Below, piece after piece: positions 1 to 4,669 of a stretch of 5,377 nt of DNA; within the stretch, counting starts at the first letter, position 1; each line of letters starts with the position of its first letter. Source of the stretch: Propionibacterium sp. (GTDB lineage: Bacteria; Actinomycetota; Actinomycetes; Propionibacteriales; Propionibacteriaceae); contig DURG01000162.1 of NCBI GenBank assembly GCA_012837465.1, positions 1 through 5,377 on the forward strand. Reading direction: 5' to 3'. A program made the position numbers and the translations under genes. The notes beneath the pieces are model-generated. The model did no database searches, was not told the DNA's origin, and worked only from the letters and a program-made list of their open reading frames with translations.

Positions 1-276
1 GACCTTGGTGGTGGTCGCCCAGATCTCGGTCGTGCACCGCTCGGTCTGGGAGTAGGGGACGCACTGGGTGCGCCACCTGCGGCCGTTGATGAAATGTTCG
101 CCGGGGGTCAGGTAGACGTTGACGGTCGGCGGCGAGACGCGGTTGCTGCTGCCGCCGTTGAGGGCCGCGAGCCAGGCGGCTCCGGTCGGGTAGGTGGCGC
201 CGGGGTTCCTGGGTGTCTTGTAGTAGTTGACCGTGCTGAACGTCCAGTCGGTGGAAGCGTTTACCACGAGCCGCAG
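1..276 (-). pseudogene. 5'-truncated gene for a secreted protein of unknown function (runs off left edge)
   Basis: On the minus strand the frame is open from just after a TAG at 279-277 to the window edge, about 92 codons with strongly G/C third positions, so it was clearly coding. The product has an aromatic-rich segment (WTFSTVNYYK), then NVYLTPGEHFINGRRWRTQC, then PYSQTERC and TEIWATT. The paired cysteines and the INGRRWRT pattern resemble conserved actinobacterial secreted proteins of unknown function; this is recall, not a search. No ATG, signal peptide or ribosome binding site precedes it. The only early start is a GTG at 267-265 with no Shine-Dalgarno sequence. I infer that the 5' end, including the signal peptide, has been lost. 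The 3' end lies outside the window. An unusual internal start is the alternative. Confidence 0.6.
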
Positions 277-324
277 CTACTTTTTATAAACGGGCCAGGG
301 TCGGGAGCTTCTCGGCTCGTTAGC

Positions 325-330
325 ATTCTA
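325..330 (-). promoter_or_regulatory. possible -10 box (TAGAAT)
   Basis: TAGAAT on the minus strand matches the actinobacterial TANNNT consensus and lies about 50 bp upstream of the truncated secreted-protein frame ending at 276. No convincing -35 box sits 17 bp upstream. It may be a leftover promoter or chance. The rest of the 277-386 gap is unassigned apart from a weak GC hairpin (357-371) without a T tract. Confidence 0.25.
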
Positions 331-386
331 GGGCCCCGTAACCGCACCCCGGCTGTGGCCTCCGAGGGGCCGCAGCAAGACCGCCA

Positions 387-668
387 CTACCGCGCCTCGC
401 CCTCGCGGGATTGAAGGTGGTGATGAACCGTCGCCTCTTCGAGCGTGAGTCCCTGGATCACCGACTCCATGAAGCCCCAGTCAAGCCCCAGGTCGTTGCC
501 AATGCTCGGCGACATATCCTCACTTCGAGCTAGCTCCTGCAACTCCGCATAGGCCCCACCAGCAGCATCCAAGTGCTCGTTCAATCGGCGGGCCGCAGAC
601 TGCATGGCGAGCAGGGTCTCCGGAGACGGCGCGCGATGCCTCCCAAAAGGGGGGAAGGGTTGCGTCAT
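387..668 (-). CDS. small acidic cytosolic protein, second gene of operon, function unknown
   Basis: A 93-residue protein that I do not recognise. It has no signal peptide or membrane segment, so it should stay in the cytosol. A basic, proline-containing N-terminus (MTQPFPPFGRHRAPSP) is followed by probably helical sequence with many Ala, Leu and Glu (about residues 16-52), then a Gly/Asp-rich turn and a second helical part with LTLEEATVHHHL. The ATG at 668-666 overlaps the TGA (670-668) of the upstream gene as ATGA, which shows translational coupling and supports this start. Its partner is an exported protein. A cytosolic protein coupled to an exported one could be a cognate inhibitor, a chaperone or a regulator, but nothing in the sequence decides between these. 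Confidence 0.75.
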   Translation of the reverse strand: MTQPFPPFGRHRAPSPETLLAMQSAARRLNEHLDAAGGAYAELQELARSEDMSPSIGNDLGLDWGFMESVIQGLTLEEATVHHHLQSREGEAR

Positions 669-1312
669 CAGCTCACCTTGAAGTTGCAGGCAAGCTTGAC
701 GTTGTCACTCTTGACCACGCCCATCTTTTTGCTCTTCAAGGTCACCTCTGCCTGGATCTGAAATTCCTTGGTGTAGGTGGTGTCACACTTCTTGACTCGA
801 TGCGCCGTCACAACCTTGCTCGAGACAGATTCCAACGGGCTCATAGCGGTTTCCTGCTTGGTCTTCTGGAACGCAAACGCTCCCGTCTGCATCCAGAGTT
901 GCGCCGAGATTGAATGCACATAGGTCGAGGCAGAGCCGTAGACATTGCAGTCATTCCATGCACCCCACTCGACATTGGAGTTCACCTTCTTGGGCAGGAA
1001 AAACCCCCCCTTGCAGATGCCTACACCAAATTCGATATTCATCGGAGATGCGGCGCTGCCACTCCCGCTCTCTGTGATTGTCCAGTTCTGCCCATCGGAA
1101 ACCAGTGTGTACTCGCCGAGGGGCTGGATATTGACCTCCGCCCCCCGCACCCCGGCCCTCTCCAACAAACTCCGTTCGCTAGGCGGCAACTCCGACTGGA
1201 GGACCGTGGCCCCCTCGTCCTTGCCGTCCTCGTCGGCCATCACTGGCCCAGTGGACATCCCGACCAGGGATGCGGCCAGGACGGCCGCCATCAACATCTT
1301 CTGGGCGCGCAT
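668..1312 (-). CDS. secreted four-cysteine protein of unknown function, first gene of operon
   Basis: A 214-residue protein starting at the ATG 1312-1310. An AGGAG (1322-1318) lies 5 nt upstream of that ATG, and a good Sec signal peptide follows immediately: MRAQK, then a hydrophobic core at about residues 6-20, and probable signal peptidase I cleavage after VMA at residue 26. There is no lipobox cysteine, so the product should be released or wall-associated. The frame is open upstream to 1501, but that extension lacks signal-peptide character and a ribosome binding site. The mature part begins with an acidic stretch (DEDGKDE). It has four cysteines (100, 122, 176, 209) that could form two disulfides, with a Gly/aromatic region (GICKGGFF, WGAWNDC) and a Lys-rich, beta-like C-terminus. 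Base composition looks less GC-rich than the kinase gene at 1784-2653, which hints at separate acquisition. No enzyme motif was recognised. Confidence 0.85.
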   Translation of the reverse strand: MRAQKMLMAAVLAASLVGMSTGPVMADEDGKDEGATVLQSELPPSERSLLERAGVRGAEVNIQPLGEYTLVSDGQNWTITESGSGSAASPMNIEFGVGICKGGFFLPKKVNSNVEWGAWNDCNVYGSASTYVHSISAQLWMQTGAFAFQKTKQETAMSPLESVSSKVVTAHRVKKCDTTYTKEFQIQAEVTLKSKKMGVVKSDNVKLACNFKVS

Positions 1313-1317
1313 CTCGA

Positions 1318-1322
1318 CTCCT
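1318..1322 (-). promoter_or_regulatory. ribosome binding site AGGAG deciding the secreted-protein start
   Basis: AGGAG on the minus strand, 5 nt before the ATG at 1312-1310. It favours the signal-peptide start over the longer open frame to 1501. Confidence 0.75.
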
Positions 1323-1347
1323 GTCGCTGTACCTGGCAATGACGCTA

Positions 1348-1365
1348 GCCACCGGATGCGGTGGC
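1348..1365. repeat. inverted repeat upstream of the secreted-protein operon (possible operator)
   Basis: Perfect 7-bp arms GCCACCG and CGGTGGC around GATG. It lies 36 bp upstream of the minus-strand ATG at 1312 and directly upstream of TAGCGT (1347-1342), a possible -10 box. If that -10 is real, the repeat fills the spacer between -10 and -35, as a repressor site might. The -35 position (GTACCG) is poor, so this is tentative. Confidence 0.35.
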
Positions 1366-1463
1366 GGTACCCATCGCATCGAATCCCCGCCAAACGCTCA
1401 TTCACCCTGAGTGGCGCAGTTCCCGCCCGGTCCACAGTCACTCGCGACGGGGGCAGGACGAGA

Positions 1464-1680
1464 CAGAGACTCAAGGCCAACGGATCGCGACGACGCTCCA
1501 TCCGCGCGCGTACTCGCCGAGGAGACTCACTGCGCGATCTGTGGCCAGTGGATAGACAAGGGGCTCAAGACCCCCGATCCGATGAGCCCCGAGGTCGATG
1601 AAGACATCCCTCGAGCACGAGGCGGGATCTCAATACGACCGGACTCGCCCGCCCTACATTGAACGAGTCGCCACCATCAA
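1464..1680 (+). pseudogene. decayed HNH endonuclease gene, frameshifted
   Basis: Three consecutive plus-strand frames together give an HNH-type nuclease. Frame one, up to about 1509, reads LKANGSRRRSIRAR. Frame two, about 1510-1626, reads VLAEETHCAICGQWIDKG, LKTPDPMSPEVDEDIPRARG and a final G. Frame three, from about 1628, reads SQYDRTRPPYIERV. The zinc-ribbon CAIC, the xIDxxLKTPxPMS linker, the EVD..IP strand and the RGGS-YD turn appear in the order usual for small HNH proteins of phages and actinobacteria. One extra base near 1627 explains the second shift; the first falls in the CGCGCGCG run at 1503-1510. The position usually holding a catalytic Asp-His reads D-E, and the C-terminal H..CN part is not recognisable. 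No start codon is visible. HNH genes often travel with phages and islands. The product is almost certainly inactive. Confidence 0.65.
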
Positions 1681-1688
1681 CTCGTATT

Positions 1689-1724
1689 TTCAAACTAGAG
1701 ACCGGGATCTCATTCAAACTAGAG
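1689..1724. repeat. 12-bp direct repeat TTCAAACTAGAG, two copies 24 bp apart
   Basis: Identical copies at 1689-1700 and 1713-1724, unusually A/T-rich for this region. They lie 60-95 bp upstream of the kinase start, after the HNH remnant. Their spacing of just over two helical turns would suit a regulator binding the kinase promoter. No regulator gene is adjacent. Confidence 0.5.
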
Positions 1725-1773
1725 CGCGTCTCGACACTCCGATCCCACTCCACCAGAGTGGGCACAGACGATT

Positions 1774-1778
1774 GGAGG
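1774..1778 (+). promoter_or_regulatory. ribosome binding site GGAGG deciding the kinase start
   Basis: GGAGG lies 5 nt before a GTG at 1784. An ATG exists in frame far upstream (1598), but the intervening sequence is HNH remnant and repeat, so GTG 1784 is the better start. Confidence 0.75.
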
Positions 1779-1783
1779 CGACC

Positions 1784-2653
1784 GTGATCGCAACACGCGA
1801 AGGGCCCGTGCGCGTGCTGGGGCCGTCGGCTTGGAACACGATGGTCCGGCTCGGGCAACTGCCGGAGCCCCGCACGCAGATGCTCGTGGCCGACGAGTGC
1901 TGGGACACCGTCGGCGGCACCTCGGCGGGCAAGGCGGTCCACCTCCACGACCTCGGCGTGCCGGTGGTCCTCATGACCCCACTGGCCGACGACGACGCCG
2001 CGGCGCACATTCGTGGGTCGCTGCCCGACGTCGCCGTCGAGGCGCTGCCGACGGCGGCGACAGAACACCACATCAACCTGATGAGCGCGGCGGGGAAGCG
2101 TGTCTCCGTCTACACCGTTGCGCCTGCGACGACGCCCGTCCCGCCTGTGGCCGGGCTGGCCGACGCCCGCGCCGTCGTGCTGGACCTTGCGCCGTGGACG
2201 CGGGAGTTGGCGCTGACCCTGCGCCGGGGCGACCTGCCAGTGTGGACGGACCTGCACGACGTACCGCCCGAGTCTGATTGGCACGAGCCGTTCTGGCGGG
2301 CCGCCACCGTCGTCCAGTGCAGCGACGACAACCTCCCGGACCCGTTCCCGTTCCTCCACCGCCTCGTGGACGACGGTGTCAGTCTCGCCATCTGCACCCG
2401 TGGCGCCGCGGGCGCGGTCGCCGTCGACGCCGGGCACCAGGAGCACCGCCAGGACGCTGAGGAGTGCGCGGTGGTGGACACCAATGGTGCGGGCGACGCC
2501 TTCTTCTCAGGTGTCATGGCGGCCGTCCTGGCGGGGGAGGCCACCCCTGACGCGCTGGCCGCTGGCGCACGGCAGGCGACGCGCGCGCTGGTCACCCGCC
2601 ACATCGGCCCCGGGATCCGGGACGGCCGCACGGGCGGGGTGCCCACCACGTAG
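1784..2653 (+). CDS. PfkB-family carbohydrate (ribokinase-like) kinase
   Basis: A 289-residue cytosolic kinase expected to transfer phosphate from ATP to a sugar or nucleoside-like substrate that cannot be named. PfkB/ribokinase features appear in order: an N-terminal strand (VRVLGPSAWN), the substrate-side motif GGTSAGKAVHLHDLG at residues 44-58, a second strand with VPVVLMTPLADD, the CTRGAAGAVAV glycine segment at about 204-214, and the family signature VDTNGAGDAFFSG at 231-243. In that signature GAGD forms the anion hole and Asp238 is the expected catalytic base. The length is normal for the family (about 300). The GTG start is chosen for the GGAGG 5 nt upstream and because homology begins right after it. 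The gene appears intact between two broken genes, and no sugar transporter or regulator accompanies it. The function as a PfkB kinase is secure; the substrate is not. Confidence 0.9.
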   Translation: MIATREGPVRVLGPSAWNTMVRLGQLPEPRTQMLVADECWDTVGGTSAGKAVHLHDLGVPVVLMTPLADDDAAAHIRGSLPDVAVEALPTAATEHHINLMSAAGKRVSVYTVAPATTPVPPVAGLADARAVVLDLAPWTRELALTLRRGDLPVWTDLHDVPPESDWHEPFWRAATVVQCSDDNLPDPFPFLHRLVDDGVSLAICTRGAAGAVAVDAGHQEHRQDAEECAVVDTNGAGDAFFSGVMAAVLAGEATPDALAAGARQATRALVTRHIGPGIRDGRTGGVPTT

Positions 2654-2716
2654 GGTGGGCTGGGTCCACACGTCAGGAGGGGCGGAGTTGTCGGAGGCGG
2701 CGTCACCGACGGTCTC

Positions 2717-2940
2717 CTACAAGTAGGTCAGCGCCTCGTCGCAGGAGTCGCCCGCGCCGTCGAGCTGCATGAGCGGGTTGGTTGGGCCCGGCTTTCCCGG
2801 CCCCCGCTGGTTGAGTCCGGCCTCCGGGCGAGGAACGAGCCCGCGGCCGGTGTCGAAACCGAGTCTGGCTGCCCATGGACCCGACCCCGACCCGCGTGAT
2901 GTCCGTCCCGCCCGTCTGGAACGGGCCGAAATCGACATCG
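2717..2940 (-). pseudogene. 3' remnant of an unrecognised gene, with a frameshift
   Basis: Minus-strand sequence with very high G/C at third positions in two successive frames. The upstream part (about 2940-2868) reads DVDFGPFQTGGTDITRVGVG then SMGSQTR. The downstream part (about 2862-2720) reads FDTGRGLVPRPEAGLNQRGP, continues through PTNPLMQLDGAGDSCDEALTYL (last residues before the stop) and ends at TAG 2719-2717. One extra base around 2855-2868 would join them smoothly as SQTGFDTGRG. The upstream end coincides with the broken inner end of the IS110 fragment on the other strand, so the 5' part of the gene was probably lost in the same rearrangement. The gene is convergent with the kinase, with 63 bp between stops. 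I do not recognise the family. Confidence 0.5.
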
Positions 2941-3082
2941 CGCCTACTACGACCGCAAACGCGCCGCTGGGAAGAAACACAACGCCGCCCTCGTCTGCCT
3001 CGCCCGACGACGCGTCGACGTCCTTCACGCCATGCTCCGCAACGGCACCTACTACCAACCAAGAACACCAGCCGCCGCTTGA
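2936..3082 (+). pseudogene. IS110-family transposase, C-terminal fragment
   Basis: The frame ending at TGA 3080-3082 reads RAYYDRKRAAGKKHNAALVC, then LARRRVDVLHAMLRNGTYYQ and PRTPAAA. This is the characteristic C-terminal end of IS110 transposases: an aromatic pair, RKRA.GK.H..A, then LARRR..VL.AMLR. Only about 48 residues of roughly 400 remain, so the DEDD nuclease domain and most of the Tnp20 domain, including its catalytic serine, are gone. In frame upstream there is an unrelated stretch and a TGA at 2897-2899, with no start codon. The similarity stops where the minus-strand gene remnant begins, consistent with a deletion junction near 2936-2942. I am confident of the family from the motif order, without a database check. 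Confidence 0.75.
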
Positions 3083-3105
3083 CAGGAACCATAGGGACAC
3101 CCCCC
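2936..3105 (+). mobile_element. 3' remnant of an IS110-family insertion sequence
   Basis: The fragment contains the transposase C-terminus followed by a short non-coding tail, TTGACAGGAACCATAGGGAC then a run of C at 3100-3105. Tails of this form are typical, from memory, of the right ends of actinobacterial IS110 elements. Everything 5' of about 2936 is missing: the catalytic DEDD domain, the N-terminal part and the non-coding end that encodes the bridge RNA in IS110 elements. It cannot move by itself. The right boundary is approximate because IS110 elements have no clear terminal inverted repeats. Confidence 0.7.
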
Positions 3106-3188
3106 GTGCGTCCCGATCTACCAACTACCGAGCGCAGAAGTGCACAGAGTGAAGCGCGTCTCGACATCCGCCACCTCCGGAACTTGTG

Positions 3189-3224
3189 AACGTCCGCGCG
3201 GTCCGCGGCAGATCAGGATGTTCC
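3189..3224 (+). repeat. 36-bp promoter-proximal repeat, copy 1
   Basis: Aligns without gaps to 5099-5134 with 29 of 36 bases identical. The core GCGGCAGATC is at 3205-3214. It ends 29 bp before the -10 box of the 3266 gene. It may be a regulator site or a trace of duplication of the control region. The rest of 3106-3230 holds no gene that I can support. Confidence 0.5.
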
Positions 3225-3230
3225 CGACAC

Positions 3231-3259
3231 TTGACCCGCTCATGTTCGCAAGTTACCTT
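3231..3259 (+). promoter_or_regulatory. leaderless promoter of the toxin-antitoxin-like pair
   Basis: -35 TTGACC (3231-3236), a 17-bp spacer, and -10 TACCTT (3254-3259), followed by 6 nt and then ATG at 3266. Transcription is predicted to start at or next to the A of the start codon, so no Shine-Dalgarno sequence is needed. This is the best promoter in the window. Confidence 0.7.
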
Positions 3260-3265
3260 GGATCG

Positions 3266-3493
3266 ATGGAGGATCCAGTCATCGCCCCGTCCGCCTTCAA
3301 GCATGGCCTGGGTGAACATGAGATCCTCCACGCCTACCGCAACCCGGTCCGGATCTGGGATCTCGGCGACGGGTTCACCATGATCGTGGGTCCCAACCAG
3401 TCCGCGATCTTCTTGGAGGTCGGCTATGTCGATGGCGATCAAGTGCACGTCATCGTCCACGCAATGAAAGCCCGCGAGAAGTTCCTGAGGTGA
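3266..3493 (+). CDS. BrnT-like small protein, putative toxin of a type II toxin-antitoxin pair
   Basis: A 75-residue protein. A KHG motif (12-14), a helix with EILHAYRNPVR (19-29), the beta segment WDLGDGFTMIVGP (31-43), the strand LEVGYV (50-55) and the C-terminal VIVHAMKAREKF (62-73) follow the layout of BrnT and related RelE-fold proteins: KHG, HAF..P, strands, then HA.KA...E/F. In that fold the protein is an mRNA-cleaving toxin; activity here is inferred. The ATG at 3266 is chosen because a leaderless promoter places the transcript start there. An in-frame ATG at 3242 lies inside that promoter, and the frame stays open to 3140. The toxin-first order, the short length and the tight link to a helix-turn-helix gene fit BrnTA- or HigBA-like modules. 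The stop overlaps the first possible start of the next gene (TGATG). A DUF4258-like protein is an alternative. Confidence 0.7.
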   Translation: MEDPVIAPSAFKHGLGEHEILHAYRNPVRIWDLGDGFTMIVGPNQSAIFLEVGYVDGDQVHVIVHAMKAREKFLR

Positions 3494-3498
3494 TGACC

Positions 3499-3768
3499 AT
3501 GCCACGCACTGTTGACGAGATCCTGCAGCACGCCGACGAGCTGGCGGCGCGCTTCGAGTCCTACGAACCCAATCCAGACGACGAACTCGACGCCGGTGCA
3601 GTAGCCCTGCTCCGAGCAGCGGTCGCGGAGCGATCCGAAGCCGAGCGCCACGTGATTGACGCCATCCGCACAGCCCGCGAAGCCGGCATGCCATGGTCAG
3701 CGATCGGCGCCTTCGTCGGCACCAGCGGAGAGGCCGCCCGCCAGCGCTACGCAAGCAAGGTCGCCTGA
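3499..3768 (+). CDS. helix-turn-helix protein, putative antitoxin
   Basis: An 89-residue protein. The N-terminal half (MPRTVDEILQHADELAARFE, then SYEPNPDD) is acidic and helical. The C-terminal half, about residues 46-86, is a helix-turn-helix of the sigma-region-4-like kind: AIRTAREAGMPWSAIGAFVG then TSGEAARQRYAS, with the recognition helix in the latter. This suits a repressor that neutralises the upstream protein through its other half and autoregulates the promoter, as inferred from type II antitoxins. I prefer the ATG at 3499 because GAGG at 3487-3490 is 8 nt away. ATG 3493, which overlaps the upstream TGA, and GTG 3490 are possible and would add two or three residues. A 13-bp odd palindrome (3769-3781) sits just after the stop. 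Confidence 0.75.
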   Translation: MPRTVDEILQHADELAARFESYEPNPDDELDAGAVALLRAAVAERSEAERHVIDAIRTAREAGMPWSAIGAFVGTSGEAARQRYASKVA

Positions 3769-3781
3769 CGCACCAGGTGCG
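3769..3781. repeat. odd palindrome CGCACCAGGTGCG
   Basis: Six-bp arms around a central A, immediately after the helix-turn-helix gene's stop codon. The centre is too tight for an RNA hairpin, so a protein site or chance is more likely. No T tract follows. Confidence 0.2.
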
Positions 3782-3870
3782 GCATGTACGGATGTTCGGC
3801 AGTCCCACGGCCGACCGGTTCGGAGCCCAGCGAGCGTGCCGTCGTGTCAGTCGGATGCCCGCAGCAGCGC

Positions 3871-4005
3871 CTACACCTTCGGAAGTCCGTGTGACCAATC
3901 GGCATCAAGGAGCTGGTTGATCAGACCTACGTACTGCGCCCGATCGAAAGCCAGATCCCGATCCCCAGGCCAGTCCTGCCCCGGATCATGAGGCGCGTAC
4001 GGCTT
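3871..4005 (-). pseudogene. possible 3' gene fragment of unknown function
   Basis: On the minus strand a 44-residue frame runs from after a TAA (4008-4006) to TAG (3873-3871). It reads DPGQDWPGDRDLAFDRAQYV then GLINQLLDADWSHGLPKV at its end. Its composition (Asp, Trp, Leu, ordered helix-like pattern) is more protein-like than that of the other frames here, but there is no ATG, GTG or ribosome binding site. It may be the tail of a lost gene or a chance frame. It overlaps the possible N-terminal linker of the plus-strand secreted domain, so not both can be native. Confidence 0.25.
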
Positions 4006-4046
4006 TTAGCGCGATCCCCGATGTCACCGCGACGATCCCGCCCCAG

Positions 4047-4391
4047 GTGGGCGCAGCCGCGACCTGGACTCTCGTCGACTCCGAGCGCGTGACCGCCACG
4101 TCGACGACCGTCACTATCGAGGTCACTCGCGCAGAATGCTCCAGCGGGGTGACCGGGGCGATCGCCCAGCCAGTTGTCTCACTCGGCATCGACGACATCA
4201 TCATCCGGGTCGACGCCGAACCGCTCCCTGGCAACGAGCCCCAGAACTGCCAGGGCAACGACAGCGTCCAGATGACCGTTTCCCTTCACGAGCCCATCGG
4301 CGATCGCGCCCTGGTCGACGCCGCCTGCCTCAAAGGCCCGGCAGTCCGCACCAGCTTCTGCGAAACTGGAGCCACCCGCTGGAGCCCATGA
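4047..4391 (+). CDS. four-cysteine secreted-type domain, probably lacking its signal peptide
   Basis: The GTG at 4047 gives 114 residues; the frame is open from 3921 after a TGA. The sequence has beta-rich segments (TVTIEVTRAEC, DDIIIRVDAEPLPG, SVQMTVSLHEPIGDRALVDA) and four cysteines (31, 68, 94, 105), expected to form two disulfides outside the membrane. The EPIGDR.LVD.ACL and C-terminal TRWSP patterns look like a conserved actinobacterial lipoprotein or secreted family of unknown function (recall only). Third positions are G/C-rich, so it was selected as protein. No signal peptide or ribosome binding site precedes the GTG. The upstream open part (PDRKPDPDPQASPAPDHE) resembles the linker that usually follows a lipobox, so the 5' end is probably lost. 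An ATG at 3988 in another frame gives MRRVRLLA, which could be a signal start put out of frame. Confidence 0.55.
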   Translation: MGAAATWTLVDSERVTATSTTVTIEVTRAECSSGVTGAIAQPVVSLGIDDIIIRVDAEPLPGNEPQNCQGNDSVQMTVSLHEPIGDRALVDAACLKGPAVRTSFCETGATRWSP

Positions 4392-4497
4392 CGTCGCCAA
4401 GCGACTGTGGCCCACGGTGGCCCCAGGTCTGCTTTCGCTGGTCGCTGTCACTGCGTGGTTTGCATCCTTGGCTGTGCAGCCCTCCGTCGGGCCGTGA
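4388..4497 (+). pseudogene. possible broken small membrane-protein gene
   Basis: An ATG at 4388 overlaps the stop of the secreted domain (ATGA), the usual sign of a coupled next gene. Its own frame gives an Arg/Cys/Trp-rich unlikely sequence. The neighbouring frame from 4390 instead reads DVAKRLWPTVAPGLLSLVAV then TAWFASLAVQPSVGP and stops at 4495-4497. That is a positive N-terminus followed by one transmembrane helix or signal anchor. A frameshift just after the start codon would explain this. An in-frame GTG at 4417 without a ribosome binding site is the alternative. The stretch from 4498 to 4647 holds nothing I can support. Confidence 0.3.
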
Positions 4498-4647
4498 GCG
4501 CACTCAGCTCCTCAGGTCCGAGCCTCACCTCGTGGGAAGCGGTGTCGGCAGACATCGGGTCGTTTGGCTCCTGAGCCCGATCTGGTTTCGCGGCATGGAC
4601 CCACTCCGACGGGCGGGGTGTTCCCAGCTGCAGGGTCCGAGAGGGCT

Positions 4648-4668
4648 GGCCCGCTGTCAGACCGGGCC
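4648..4668 (+). promoter_or_regulatory. hairpin directly before a start codon
   Basis: Arms GGCCCG (4648-4653) and CGGGCC (4663-4668) with a 9-nt loop, ending one base before the ATG at 4670. There is no Shine-Dalgarno sequence and no T tract. As RNA it could hide the start site; as DNA it could be an operator. Confidence 0.35.
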
Positions 4669-4669
4669 C

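Noticed and set aside
357..371. A terminator after the 387-1312 operon.
   Set aside because: The stem is imperfect on the relevant strand and no T tract follows.
1313..1501. A longer start for the secreted protein.
   Set aside because: It would bury the signal peptide 63 residues inside; the ATG at 1312 has AGGAG at 5 nt.
1598..1783. An ATG at 1598 giving a 62-residue N-terminal extension of the kinase.
   Set aside because: The extension translates HNH remnant and the direct repeats, has no PfkB character, and a GGAGG-GTG start lies exactly at the beginning of the homology.
1565..2446. A long minus-strand open frame opposite the kinase.
   Set aside because: Arg/Gly/His-rich, low-order sequence typical of the antisense of a GC-rich gene; the plus strand has clear PfkB motifs.
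2769..3189. Two plus-strand frames with ATG starts across the IS110 region.
   Set aside because: They are shadows; the real transposase fragment is in the third frame, which lacks a start codon.
3125..3898. A 257-residue minus-strand open frame opposite the toxin-antitoxin-like pair.
   Set aside because: Arg/Cys-rich antisense frame; the plus strand has a promoter, tight gene spacing and recognisable folds.
4136..4669. A continuous plus-strand frame upstream of the tail-anchored protein.
   Set aside because: Arg/Pro/His-rich sequence overlapping the better-supported four-cysteine domain in another frame; only the part from 4670 looks like protein.
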